Positions 36,351-49,447 of a stretch of DNA of 64,000 nt are shown piece after piece. Below the pieces are notes generated by a model. That model saw nothing but the letters and a program-made list of their open reading frames with translations. It was not told the DNA's origin and did not search any database. Made by a program: the position numbers and the translations under genes. This DNA is from Solenopsis invicta (Eukaryota; Arthropoda; Insecta; Hymenoptera; Formicidae): NCBI RefSeq assembly GCF_016802725.1, contig NC_052664.1, forward strand, positions 19,178,405-19,242,404, written 5' to 3'. Within the stretch, counting starts at the first letter, position 1. Every line of letters begins with the position of its first letter.

Positions 36351-37475
36351 TATTCTACTATGGTATCTAAAATGATCATTTTAATAATTGGATTAATTAT
36401 CCAATAAATAAATAGATCTAAAAAAAAGTTCGTAATCACGATGATATTTTCAGCTAAAATTAATGATCATTAAATTTATTTAAAATTATGCCAGACCTTT
36501 CTTCCAGAAAATAAATAAGCTTCATTCACTTTTATCCGTTAGTCATTGATCGTTGCTCCAAAATAAACTTCGGCATTTGCTTTTATAGCAGAACTTTTAA
36601 CGAGTAATATTAAAAAAAGAAATCTCCAGCGTACAAAGAATAAAAAACTCGCGAGATTCAAAGCCATCTATAGCGTACTTATCGAGACATATGCCTTTAA
36701 AAAACATTATTAACTTAATTATTCCGAATAAAGGATAAGTGCGCACGTATTAATCGGCTAATATCTCGGCCGAATTGCTAAAAAGCATTTATTACCATTG
36801 ATCGGAGTACATCTCGAGCAATTCCCGAATATTGTTCAGATATTATACAGCGAAGTATTATAGTATTCTCTTATGCCATCGTTCTATCGATTTAATTAAA
36901 TCTTGAGATTATCCGATTGCTAATAAAGTAGGGATTATAGATTAAGGATTAAAGATTGAGCACTTGAACACTGCAAATCTTCGGAAAAAGAATATAGTCC
37001 AAGAAATATAAAACGGAGGTGTTCGGTTTTTAAAATAAATTTTGATATGTCGGTTGGCTTCGCAACTTATTTACACAAGAAATGTCTTATGTAACAAAAA
37101 TGTGGAGACTTATAATTGTCACGGAAACTTATAAATTCGTTAGGAACATATTAAATAAAATACACGAATCTTAGAAATTTCGTGAACGAGATATCATTAA
37201 AATTTAAGACTTGACTGTTAGATTTTGCAAATAAGATTACTAATTCAGAAAATCTAAAAGAAGAATCGCCAGGTGTCGGTTGTTCATTTTAATTATTAGT
37301 TACATTTGAGTTGTAGTTTGAAATAATTCATATTATCGTGTTAAATCAGGATCATTGTTTACGAAATATACTAACTGATTATGCTGATGAGCTTTAGCGC
37401 CGATGAGTATCATCCTGTTCAATATTCTAATAAAGCCTGAATCCACCTAGAGTGATGATAGCTTGATAAAACGTC

Positions 37476-37560
37476 AAAGATAAATCCTTGAAAATCATGG
37501 ATTTATCTTTCATAAAATCATAGATTTATTTTTCACGAAATCCTAGATTTATCTTTCACA
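37476..37560. repeat. 24-bp tandem repeat with inverted lead unit
   Basis: Three units aaatcMtRgatttatYtttca occur at 37491-37513, 37514-37537 and 37538-37560. A reversed fragment, aaagataaatcc (37476-37487), precedes them and can pair with ggatttatcttt of the first unit. Confidence 0.85.
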
Positions 37561-39264
37561 TTTTACCAAATAGTATTATATGAATTCGAGCTTATCCCAA
37601 ATATACACGCAAAATCTGATACGAAAATTTTTGTCGATGTGCAAATACAGTTTCTATAGTCTTGAAACAGAAACTTTTCGTGAGTCTCTTTTCTGAATTT
37701 CTGTTGGCAACCTATAAATTAATCCGAACAAAGCAATTGATAAAAACGGATTGGCTGTAAATCCAATTAAAAAAATTCCAATAATCGAAATAATTCTTTC
37801 TTCGCTTCTGGGAATTTTTACTGCGTGAGATAAAATCGTTAAAAGAATATTCGCGTACGTGCACCAACTAACAACAACCGTTTCTTCCATACAGAAGTTT
37901 TAACGAGAACATTACAGCTAGCTACCGACATTACCACGGGACACGCTATAATCGTTCATTGCAGCAAGCAACCTAAAAAAAAAATGCGAGGTTTTCCAAG
38001 GAAATAAATGTTAGTGTTGTACCTTTTTTTAACATTCTAACTCTAAAAATAAATTCTTTTTTACTGCCATATACTTTGAACAAACTCTTACTTCGTATAA
38101 GCAAGCATAATAAAAAAAAATGTACTAAAACAAATTTTTATTTTATTTAGCAATAGTATTTCACTTATAAAGCAAAATATATTTTATATTATTTACTCAA
38201 AGAAAAAAAAAATGTTTCTGAATTAAAGAAAGTAAAAACTGCTATGTTATTTTTGACACCGCGCGCAATACACAAGCGTGCACGCGTGTATACATATATA
38301 ATATAAAATAAAAAGTAAATACAAACATTCCCCGTTATGAAAACGTAATCTTCAATATTTACTAAAAAATTGAAAATCTAAAGAAGCATAAGATAACATT
38401 TATGGAAACATGTATAAATTCTAGAATAGATGCAAGTAAATGTTACATATTATAATTTGAGTAATTTAACGAAATTTTATTATCTAGAAAAGGATAAAAA
38501 TAAGATAAAAGACAACAGCTGTCGCACTGTTAAAAAAATTAAAGATTAAAGAGACACGAATTACAGTAGAAACAATATTCATATATCCATATAAATTTTC
38601 ATCAATTTCCGCAGCTATAAATGTGCATTATATTATGTACAAGTTGGATCTTTATTTTACTCAAGTTGCTCGTGTAATATTTGTATTCTTTAACTGCGGA
38701 ATTTTTTTAAGAATTGAGTTTAAAATTAAATTAAAAAAAAAATGTTTTAAGAATTTAATTACAGTTTCCATAACTGTTAAACTTATTCACTTTCTGCGTC
38801 AACATGCAGCTGCAATAACTATAATTGATTTTTAAATACAGGCTTTCTACTTCGATGAAGATCTCAATATGAAACTAATCTTATATCTTTACAATCTCTA
38901 TTCTTTTAACGTGCTTATCTGTGCAATATGTTTAATTGTTTTAATTGTAATTACTTCAACCAACACAGAGAGAAACTAGTTGAAATTTATCATGTCGCTT
39001 GAATTTGTTTGAAAGTAAATTAGAGTACCTATTTTCGTCAGGCTCAATTCAACATGCGCAACAACGGAACCGGTCGAATCAATTAAGTACATAACGACGT
39101 AATCCGACAAACTAACTAATTCTCGCTTAATTGTGCGAGAAGTTCGTTTCGAAAAGTTGACAGTATGTAAAAGGGCGCGGTGTCGATGGCGAAGAATTGT
39201 CGACGTCGTTGTTGTCGAGGTCGAAAGGTTGTGCAAAGGTGACTTATCAAAGGTCGCAAAACGC

Positions 39265-39312
39265 GAGAGAGAAAGAGAAAGAGAAAGAGAGAGAGAAAGG
39301 GAAAGGGAGAGC
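39265..39312 (+). repeat. Purine (GAGAAA)n microsatellite
   Basis: An imperfect GA/GAAA tract of about 48 nt in a CpG-rich pocket. On the opposite strand it produces a Leu/Ser-rich open frame (minus 38976-39371) that is a low-complexity artefact, not a gene. Confidence 0.9.
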
Positions 39313-40842
39313 AAATAGAGGGAGTGGAGAGGCTGGGGATCGGCAGCGCTACTGCAGGGCGCCGGCGTCACGAGGGTAGAGACGCAATGCGGGCTACGAC
39401 GATCACCGACGCGCGCGAAGGCGATGGAAGGTGATGCGCGAAGACGCGCCGAGGCTTGGAAAAAGCTCTCCCGGGAGCCAAACAGTCATGGTGATCACGC
39501 CAAGATGGAAACGAAAGCCGCTTTTATTTGCCACGCAACGGACGAGCCTCGCGCGGAAGGTATCGTGCATCTGTGTGCAGCAATTCTTTAATCTCATCCG
39601 GTCTCCCGGATTCCAGGCGGAAGAAACGCGTAACAAAATTGTCTCTGGTGATACTCGAAATTAATCTTTTCTTTTTGGATAAAGCTCCAACAGTTCGAGC
39701 TAGTGACTTTGGTAAATAAAGGACTTTCCCATTAATTAAGCTTGACAAGCGTAAATAATTAATGGAATTCGCCGCTTTATTTAAAGTTTCTCAATCAGAA
39801 TTTTCAGGAGTTTCAGCCACTAAAATTGCGAACGTAAAAATTCCGAAGGAGAGATCGTGAGAAACGATCACTTAGTTTTCTGCTACGAAAAAGTTTACTG
39901 CACTAAAAAGTTCACTGCACAATACTATCTATTCGCTTTCAATTCTGTGAAAATCCTTCCTATCTACTGCTACTATCTAAAGGGACAAAAATCGTATTCT
40001 TGCTCTTAAAATTTGCAATGCTCCGATTTTTATAGACTTTGGATGTTGAGATAAATTTTTTTAGGAAAAAAAAGAAACAAGAATATCTTCTGAAACGTTT
40101 TAAGAAAAAATCGTTGTTCAAAAAATCTAAATGCGTAATAAAATTTTAAAAATTATAGAAGTTTTTATCTCACCTCTTGTTTTATATTTTATACAATAAT
40201 TTTGACATTATTTATTCATGATAAAAAAATTTAACTTGTTAAAAAACGTATAAAAAAATACTCTACTTTGTGAGTTGCTTTATAATATTTGGTTATAGAA
40301 CAAAAGTTTGTTAAATATTTTTTAAGATATTTACATATTTAAACTATTATTCCAACTTAATGCATTCAAAGTTCATCAAAGTCACGGAAAGAGAATTTTC
40401 ATCTTTTTCTTTTTTTTTTATGAAGCACTCATTCTTCGACAAATTTGTCAGTTTTAAATGCTGTTTCGTTATTGCATTCTGTCTAACGCCACCATCTAAA
40501 CCTGAAACAATTTGTGGAATCTACGTACGTGTGTTCGCAGGAAGAGAATAATTTTCCTTTTCTGCAGGCCAGTGGTGAACAAAATTGTTCATCCGGTAAA
40601 AATGCCTGTTGCGAAGTAGATTTGTAACTCCCTTGACGTCGCGGACGACGAAATGGATTACGGCCAGTTGCGAAAAATCGCAACAACGATATTTCATCCG
40701 ATAGAAATTGAGGCTTCAATAATGGCGCGAGTACAGCTCGAGCAATTGGAACTTAAATTCTGAACGCTAGATAAATTCGCGTATGGCACGATGGTCGGCA
40801 CACAGCGACGCTGCGCGAATCCCCGAGCGCGTTTCGTTTCAG

Positions 40843-41072
40843 TACCTCGGATACCAATTTCGCGATTTGGCGGGAACGTATTTTTCAACGTCACAGTTCG
40901 CACGAAATTCCTCGCGCCCCGAGTTAAGTTCAAGTTGATCGTAAAACAAGAATTTATATATTTCACGACGATGGGTTTACCAGGAGGAAATCCGCCGAAT
41001 CTCGCGATATCTATTTCCGTTCTAACAGCTATCGTTACACTACTAACGTCGGCATTTAACGCCGCCGTTTAA
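40843..41072 (+). CDS. Candidate terminal coding exon with a hydrophobic C-terminal tail
   Basis: An open frame begins at ATG 40791 and could be entered through the acceptor gtttcgtttcag ending at 40842. It runs to TAA at 41070-41072. Its last 33 codons start at a well-placed ATG (40971, context acgATGg). They encode MGLPGGNPPN followed by the hydrophobic run LAISISVLTAIVTLLTSAF and a short end. The tail has the shape of a GPI-anchor signal or single membrane segment, and those last codons use more GC than the surroundings. The residues upstream look undistinguished. Nothing identifies the protein, no polyadenylation signal follows closely, and a chance frame in a GC-rich pocket is quite possible. 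A 33-codon small ORF is the other reading. Confidence 0.2.
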
Positions 41073-43335
41073 TTTGGGAAAATGGATTAGCCTGTGTTCG
41101 ATTTCTCCTGTCGATTTCGCTAAAATTATCATCGCGTGCATAAAGCTCACTTCAGATAAGAAGACACACTGGGTGATAAGGCAAATTGTATTTTAAGTTC
41201 GATTGTGAAAATTTTCAATTGTCGCGCTTCGATTCTAAGCGTGTTAATTTTTTTTTCTTCAATCTTCTTTCTTTCAACGCAATAATCTAAACTGATGTGT
41301 TCTAGGATATTAACTCTTTGAGGACACCGTTGCTTTTCACTGCTTTGCTGAACACAACGACTCGTTGGTGCCTGATAGTACTTTTAAAAGGATTTGTGGG
41401 TTATAAAAAAATCTGAAAAAATTTTACACTCTTCCAACGTTCCAGAATACGATTTCACAACTGTTTGATCCGAAACGTATTTTTTTTTTTTTTTACTTTT
41501 TTATGTATGGCCGAATTTGAGGCAGAATCGGCAAAATTCGTTGTTGAACTAAAAAATTCATAACTTTTTTATACGTGCATAAAAAAATCCTTTTACCTTC
41601 AAATTGTCAAAGGTTAGTAATCACGAGAAAAAAATAGTGTAATGTCCACTTTAAAAAAGTATAATTATTTGATAATACATAAAAATTAGTAATTTTGGTT
41701 TATAGAGAATAAAAAAAAAGATAAAATATAATATAATATGTAAAAACGGTAATATAAAACAGAAATAATCACTTTTGCAAAGAAAATCAGTATTTTATTA
41801 TAAAATTGCTCAATTAAAAAATTTTTTTTATCGTATTTATCACACTTTTAAAAAGCTAAAATTTCTGCTGCAGATTGTTTACTTTTGTCATCTCAAAATG
41901 ATTTTGTTCTGAATGCCTATATTATTATTATTAAAATAAAAATAATTTTTTACTGACGCTACATATCGAAATAAGACTAAAAATAGCAAGAAAACATTCA
42001 CTTCCTTGTAAAAAATGCAACTTCGCAGGATTATGAGTTCTGATCCCAGCCAAACTTTCACCTGTCACTATACGAAACAACTGACAAAATACGGCGTTAC
42101 TTGGCCGATAAGTTTTCACTATCAACAACTTTTTCGAAAAGGGGAACTGATCCCTTCCGTATAATAAATAATTGAAAATTGAAAATTCGCTGGGGTTTTC
42201 AAATCCACCCGGTGCCACGAAAAGTTAATAAAATTCGTCTCAAAAATTAAACGATAAAAAATAAGGCATGTAGATTTCCATTTATTTATTTATTTTTTTA
42301 ATAAATACACCTCGTTTCTATTTCTATTCCTAATCTATTTAATTCGCACCTATATAATCGCATAGAGAAGAATTAAAAATAATCTTACAAACTGCGATAA
42401 AAGTAGACAAACCGCGATTGTGGACAGATGCGGGTTTACATCGAATTTATCGGTACGAATCGAAATCTATTGATGTCAATAGCTACATTTATCGAATACT
42501 GGTGCTATTATACTGTTGTATTCCACGTTGTATTCCACGAGTATCTCGCAAACACTCGCGAAGTACCCTTGTTCGCGCGTTTACAGATCGCTATTATGAT
42601 CCTATATGGCAGCTGTATTTTTTTTTCCTCGAGCTCAAAATCAATCGAACGGATTGAATCGTTATCTGTGCAATAGAAGCGTAATTTTCGAGTATTGCTA
42701 AAATGGCAATAACTCAGTGGCTTCCATCGCATAAACAAAGTTCAAATTGATCAATTCAATGGGATGTCTGATTCAAAACAATTCCGCAAAGATTGCCGGT
42801 ACGTATAATCCGCAGATACAGAACGACGCGTATATTTGTCGTAGCAATCGCAATTTATCCGAGCAAAACCGAGAGAACAAGCGGCAGATTTGCCGAAAGT
42901 AGTAAATATGTTTTGTCGTGTCCCCGAATAAGCAATTCTTTCTCAAATCGATAAGATCGTACCTGCAGCATCGAACGGCGCACGTGCCAAGTTTTTTTCT
43001 CCCCGATGTCCGCGGTCCAGGAAAACACGTGCATATATCTCGCAGAGACGCGCAACGGAAAAGAGAGAGAAAAAGAGCGGAGCCAAGAAGGAAATTGAAG
43101 CGAAACTTTCAGATTGAAACTTTTCGGGTCGCGACGATCCGCGATCGACGAATTGCGTAAAGAAAACAATTTAAGACGATTATCGCATCGCATAGCGATA
43201 ATCATCGTGCAAACTAAATGAGATCGAAGCAGGAGAATTATTTGCACCGACCGTAACACGTTAATTGGTAACCAAAGAGAATTTTTTAACTCCTTCGTGC
43301 CTGGTGGCAAATATTTGTGTGCCAAACATTCAAAA
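41073..43335. other. Non-coding stretch
   Basis: AT-rich with T15 at 41480-41494 and a CpG-rich pocket at 42900-43160. ttaactctttgaggacac at about 41310 looks like the TTAA-flanked end of a piggyBac-type element, but no matching opposite end is seen. Open frames on both strands at 42418-43325 are not recognisable. Confidence 0.45.
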
Positions 43336-43543
43336 ATTTATATCTTCTGCAAAAATAAAGATAGCAACTTCTTTCTGAGCTCATTTCAAAGATAAAGGAT
43401 AGGACTCTTAAAAAAAAATCAACACCCTTAAGAGTTTCCTCTCTTGATTCGTATACTTTGTCAAAAATTGTAAAATAAAAGAGGCATATAATCTTCCACA
43501 AAAATTAAGATAAGTTCTTTTTGGGCTCATTTTGAAGATCAAC
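43336..43543 (+). repeat. Diverged direct duplication, spacing about 150 bp
   Basis: 43336-43397 (tatatcttctgcaaaaataa ... ttctttctgagctcatttca) and 43486-43543 (catataatcttccacaaaaa ... ttctttttgggctcattttg) match over about 60 bp in the same orientation. The sequence between and after them is only weakly alike. Non-coding. Confidence 0.65.
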
Positions 43544-43655
43544 GTAAAAATTATTTATAAAAAAGATATTTAATTTTGAAATGATAAACCTAATAGACCA
43601 AAATGTAAAATTTTCTTAGATTTGAATAAAACTTATGTTCTAAAGATTTCTAAGG

Positions 43656-43811
43656 GTCAGTGATTATGTTGAATCTTTCTCAAACTTTTAAAATTCAATA
43701 TGACGGATAAAAATACTAATATTTGTTGGATTTGAGTGATATTTTAATCCACCATATTAAATCTGCCATTTGTAATTTGAGAATTCTCACTATAAATTTA
43801 TAATCAGTGAC
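43656..43811. repeat. Diverged inverted repeat (156 bp)
   Basis: gtcagtgattatgttgaat, then tctcaaac and aattcaatatgacgga on the left, face tccaccatattaaat, then ttgagaattctcac and ataatcagtgac on the right. The arms are about 55 bp and old. Likely a MITE relic. Confidence 0.55.
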
Positions 43812-46800
43812 TAAAATCCTCTATATAGTAAGACGAAAATTAGATGCTAATTATTCCTAGAAAAAAATCAAGCACAAAAAAAATAAATCAACACGTTTTA
43901 CGCAACAATAAATGCCTTTAGAAGTAATGCCCCGATATCAATTTCTATAACAAATGTAAATTAGTTTTAATATGAGTTTAACTTATCTTATTTAAATTCT
44001 AAACTATAAAATGATAAAAAATAAATTAAATTAAGTTTAATTTTTATTGGTAAAAATGAACAACGTATAAAAGCGATTTCGCTCAAACGCTGATTAATTT
44101 TAATTACGATTTAATCTAATCTTTTTATTCCAAGTACAAAAAATTAGAAAGAAATAAAAACTTAAACCGAGATTGAAATTAATCTACCTTAGTGGAAATA
44201 AACACTCGTCCGTAATTTAATCTTTTTTTTTTCACATGTTAAAAAATAAAATTATAATTTTGTCCATTCCAACAAAATATATATTAGCTGATAAATTAAT
44301 TGCCAATTAAGTTAATCGGAGTTTAATCATCCTCTAGTCTCAATCGAAGAAAGCGGTCGTTTCATGCGTTTAGCACCATCTATCTATCCGTGACAAACAG
44401 CCGTGAGCATAACCGTCGGTGTGATATTACGCAACGGACGTCAATTTTATTCATTTACAGCTACCTGCATTATCCACCATCCGTAACAATTTTGCGAAAG
44501 TACGCTGCAGCAGCGTCGCGAAGATTGAAATATCGATCACGGTCTTCCTTCGGCGCGCGCTTTCTTCGGCACGTTTTCTTCTGATAAGCGCGAAGAATAA
44601 AAACAGACCGCTAGTTCAAACAGCATGACTACGGGTTGCCAAGTTTACTCTGAAAACTTAATTTTCGTTCCTACCTTATTTCTCTAGAAAATGTCCAAAC
44701 GTTGGGCTGAATGTATTATTAGTCTAATTTTATAAAGTTATTGAAACTGTAAAATCGTTATCGTTTTGAAGTCGTCGAAGTCAACAGTTGCTACTATGCT
44801 ATCGCACAGTAGACTATTAGACTTTACAAAATAGTCAATGTTTAGTAAAATATCCGTTTCAACAAGTTAAACAATATTGTTTGCATCAATGTTTAACCAT
44901 ATATAAATAATAAATTACAAAAATAATAATATAAAATTATATAACAAAAAAAAATTTAATAAAAAATTGTGTAAAAAATATATATAAAGTGCCTCATAAA
45001 TGTATATAAAACGCTTGTAATTTTGACCTTTTTCTATTAAAATCTTTGCAATATATAATGTTGTAAATATTAATTAATATGACGTAGAAAGTAAAAAATC
45101 GTTATTATGTGTCCGCATAAAGTACAAAAACTAAAATATTAAACAAAAATTACAATAAAATATTTAATGTCTCTTTACTTAAAATTACACACATATATAT
45201 TCGTATGATAATTGACTAATGTATAAGTAAAAGATATTTAAAAAATCAAATTCACTAGCAGAAATTAACCAATTAGTTTCACTATGTCGATCAACTCCAA
45301 ACCTAATTAAATTTTCTCCTTGTTCCCTTACGGTTCTGGTTCTAAGAAAACCCTAAGGAGCGATTAAACTAGGATTGAAATTACCCAAAGTCGGGGAAAT
45401 CATCTGTAAAGCTCCTGCTAATGAGTGAGCGCATCCTTTAATCGCTTCCCTCAAAAGAAGATAATTTTATCCGCCAAAGAGTATTAAAGATTTTATAATT
45501 AACTCTTATTCGAGCAAGTAGTTGTCAAATCTATCATTATAGTCATAATTCATGATTAGTGATGCAATATTAATATGCATAAACTCAGTTTAAGCATCTC
45601 AATATCAAAAGAAGAAAAGTTTGTATCGTGCATTTAAAAAAAATAAATAAATAAAAAAAATAAGTTTGAAAAAGGACTGGAAAAAAAAATCTTTTATACA
45701 CTAGACATTTATGTATTAATTTAAGTGTTTACTTTATGTAAAAATATCAGAGTAACTGGAAGGGTCCGATAAATCCTACTTTCCCGTCCGAGTTTTATAA
45801 AAATAGATTATCCGCATAAGGGTTAATATTATAGGTGTACATATATGCACAATATTTACATGCGGTTCACGCACGCGCGATTATAAGAAAGAAAAAAGTA
45901 TTTATTCATCTTTCTCGTTACAAGCCATAAATTCGCGTTGAATTTAGATAAAGGTACGAAGCCACGCTACGTAAAGTCTTTTAAAATTTATCTTCACTTT
46001 GAAAACGCTTATTAATCCTTACCTAAATACCAGATCCATTTAAACTCATTTGTGGACAAAGTTATGTTACCTAGAAATATATTCGTGCTCTCGCGCAGCA
46101 GATAAAAAAAAACAATCTGTACACCTCGCTCTCGCAGAAATAAATATAATTTACCTGTTTTACGTTTGTACTTCTCTCGCTTTAAACATAAATTTTTAGG
46201 AGGAAAAAAAAATTGGAAAAAAGAAATAAGTGCAATAAGATGAAAAATTCAACACGAGTATTCTCTTATTCAGGGACACATGAATGCAAAATTCAATTCG
46301 ACAGATCCAAATGGACCTGACGTCCGTCTCGCGGTAGTAGTTACGGGATCCGATAGCTGAAATATGCAAAAAAGCTAAGTTTGCTGGTCTCGCGTGCATC
46401 ACAATTATTGATATTTACAGTCGACAAAATGCCACGTAAGTCGCTCGCGTGCATAGCACGGCGTAAATCTAATACTACAATATTCACGTTTCGTACATGC
46501 AAGGGTGACGATACGAAGTCGTTCACTAGAAGAGCGACGTTTGTGAATATCGAAGCTGTCAAAAGTCTAGTGCTCAATTTGTTCGTCTTCATATAAATAA
46601 ATTTGACAGGGAGATCAATTTCTGCGACAATTTCCGGATATGCGAAAAGAAGCATACGGTGCGAAACTATAATATAACGAATCAACATACGTGATCGTCA
46701 CGATGACAACACCTCCTTGATCCATCATCGTTTACGCAAGAACTTATAATTAAGTTAAACGCATGTCTGCACAGAGTAAAAACGTATTAATATGCGATAT

Positions 46801-49447
46801 GTATTGTTGCACTCCACACTACAAATCAGTTTCCTTGCGTCATCAGGTGAGCCGGAAATGAAGTAATCACTTAATTACTAGAACTCGTAAGAGCTCGTCG
46901 TTAATACGTAACAAGAATGTAACGAACAAAAAATCTAACAACGACACGACCGTAACTCATTACTGTCAAACGACTCGAGAATCGAACGGATGAATAAGCT
47001 TCTTTCGAAAATGGAAATCGCAAGAAAAGTGGTATCAATCTCTGGCACAAAGTCATTAGACGTTATTAACATTAAATACCAATTACATGAGCACGTTAAT
47101 CATGTGTCATTATATAGTCATTAATTATCTGCAACTCGCATATAACGAATACACTTTGAACTGCACTGGCTGATAGAAGTGATCGGAATGCTCTGTGAGT
47201 TTCTAAAATAAATTGACATTTTTCTCCCGTGTAATTATAGCACACGACATCTATTTACGGCATAGAATAGAATCGACATTGTGGAGGTGTCAACGAAGAA
47301 GTCAGTGAACACCGAATGGACTTTTTTTTACATTGAATGAGTCTTAAAATTACGGCACCACGAGAAATTAAGAATTAAAGCTGCTTCGATCTATGCCGTT
47401 CTATTCTAGATGAAACTTTATCTATGAATGGCAGAATGGCAGGTGGTTTAAGGTTTAATAAGATATTTATGAAAGACGAGGAGAGCGATTGGAAGAATTA
47501 GTTTAATAATTAAATTAGAAAATAATTTTAGTATCTACAGATCTGCAGGTGTTCTGAACAAGATGAGAAATTAGCGCATACAAATGAATGTTATCAAATT
47601 TTCATTTTATACCTTTTAATTACTTCTCTGATCAAAAATATCGAAAAAAATAACCAATAATTTTTTTTTTAACTGTGAGCTATAAAATGTTATTTATATT
47701 TCTATAATATCGAATTCCAATTATTTCAATCATTAGTAACAAATAATGTACTTACCAGTAAATAAAAATACTTTTAATTGTGATCGCGTTTGTACATTTC
47801 AAAATGTGTATTGCAATACATTCTGCTGTTTATTTATCTCAATAAAAAGTTCTAACAACAAGAAGAATGCAATAATAAATGTCATGAAACAGAAAAAACA
47901 TCGCTAATAATAAAATTTATGACGACTGTGTATTATTGTATTTTCTATCTTATTCGTTTACCATTTCAATTAGCAAGAGATTGTCCAAGAACCTTTAACA
48001 TTTTGCCCCGACGTAGACAAGGAAGGAAATGTTTAATAATGCCTTCAAGATCAAAGATTAGACGGCACGTCGCCACGTTGAGTGGAGTTAAGTTACAATA
48101 TCCAACCACAGCCCTTATATAGTCCTTAATTAACAGTCAACATAGCTACGGTAAGGTGTTGCTCTCATCCATTGAAGGGCCCTAGTCAATGTAGGCTTAA
48201 AGCGCGAACTGCCATCGTGTTTTCCATCAGTTACACATAATCTGGTGTCCAAACAAATCGAACGTACACCTACAGCCATTTTTATGGCTCGCGGTTCGAA
48301 ATAAATTTCGATATAAAAACACGACTCACAGCTTTGTACGCGATTAACAGCCAATGGTTTCAGGTCAGCGATTTAACATTAATTTTATAGACTACGTAAA
48401 TTACACGTGATTAGGCTGACATGTAACCTTGATGAAAAACATCTTACGATGTCGCCAGTTCGCCCTCTGCGCATTTTCAAAGTTTTTAATGAATCTTTTA
48501 TCGCAAATGTTAAACTGCGATTCCTCGATTTAGATCATCCACTGTTAAATTATGAACTAATGCATTTTTCGCGTATTATTTGACATCACTGTAAAGACTA
48601 TAGGATTTAACAGTTCCCAATCTTTTCAGTAACCAAAAGTAGATTTCTATAGGAAATGTATCCATCGTGTAATCTATTTAAAGAAAAATAAGATTTCTAC
48701 GGTCTCTTCTTTTTCAATCTAAACTTTTTTTGTTACATAACACGAAGCTACGTTGATGAATAAAAAGCTAAAGTTTCGTGAGACTGCGTCGTTAAAAGAC
48801 AAACGACTGGAGATTAAGCGAAAGGCGCGCACAGTTTGCCTTTTTCATCCGAATCGTAAACCTTTTCTACGTGGCTTATTGCCGGTTATGCACACGCGGA
48901 AACATAAAAGAGAGAGAGAGAGAGAGGCAATCGCGCGTGACAGACGATACGAGCCCCGTCGTTTCTGCATAACTACCGCATGAGAAATTAAGGCCATCCA
49001 AATTGGAACGATCTCACGACCGATTCCGAATGAAACGGAACGTTCCCTGAGATTTATGGCTGAATTAACACTCTGATATTTGCCAAGTCAGGATACGTCG
49101 GTACTTAATTGCAGTATCGTTTTTTACAGCGTTCCATTAAAGATATTAACACGATCACCGGCTGGTATGTACAAACGCTTATCCTCCCGTATAACACGGC
49201 CGTGTTTATTCTTGGATAATCAAAATAGAGACGTTATCTATTTCACGCAATTTAATAACACGCGAATCAATAAATGGGCGCGAAATAGATTAGATTTCCA
49301 TTTTGATATTTTGTTTGCGACAGGATCGATGCGAAAGCGTTCTCTGCGCGAAATGCAGATATATTAGCTACACGAATTAATTCCTTGCTCTTCTTGCAAA
49401 ATTCAAAATTTATTTATAAAAGTAGTCTCATAAAACAAAAAAAAAAT
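43812..49447. other. Long non-coding stretch
   Basis: AT-rich with slightly GC-richer patches at 44340-44600, 46280-46740, 48130-48360 and 48750-49050. An (AG)9 microsatellite lies at 48909-48926. Near 45826 the minus strand reads ttaacccttatgcggata, resembling a TTAA-flanked piggyBac-type end without a partner. A plus-strand motif tccttgcgtcatcaggtgagc (46833-46852) joins acceptor-like and donor-like sequence. No gene is supportable. Confidence 0.5.
48909..48926 (+). repeat. (AG)9 microsatellite
   Basis: A perfect dinucleotide run inside a GC-richer patch. Confidence 0.95.

Larger units (their letters stand above)
36351..40842. other. Non-coding; GA tract and CpG-rich pocket at 39040-39660
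   Basis: AT-rich with a 24-bp tandem repeat at 37491-37560. The pocket 39040-39660 is GC-rich and contains a purine microsatellite and overlapping open frames on both strands, none recognisable. An acceptor-like ccggattccag (ending about 39617) lacks a convincing downstream exon. No gene is called. Confidence 0.45.

Noticed and set aside
38976..39371. 131-codon minus-strand frame with Leu/Ser repeats
   Set aside because: It reads through the GAGAAA microsatellite; low-complexity artefact.
42020..42060. tRNA B-box-like gagttctgatccc, possible SINE
   Set aside because: No A box at the right distance, no poly-A or simple-repeat tail, and no second copy in the window.
42855..43325. 156-codon minus-strand open frame, the longest in the window
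   Set aside because: No domain, motif or splice context recognised, and plus-strand frames overlap it in the same CpG-rich pocket.
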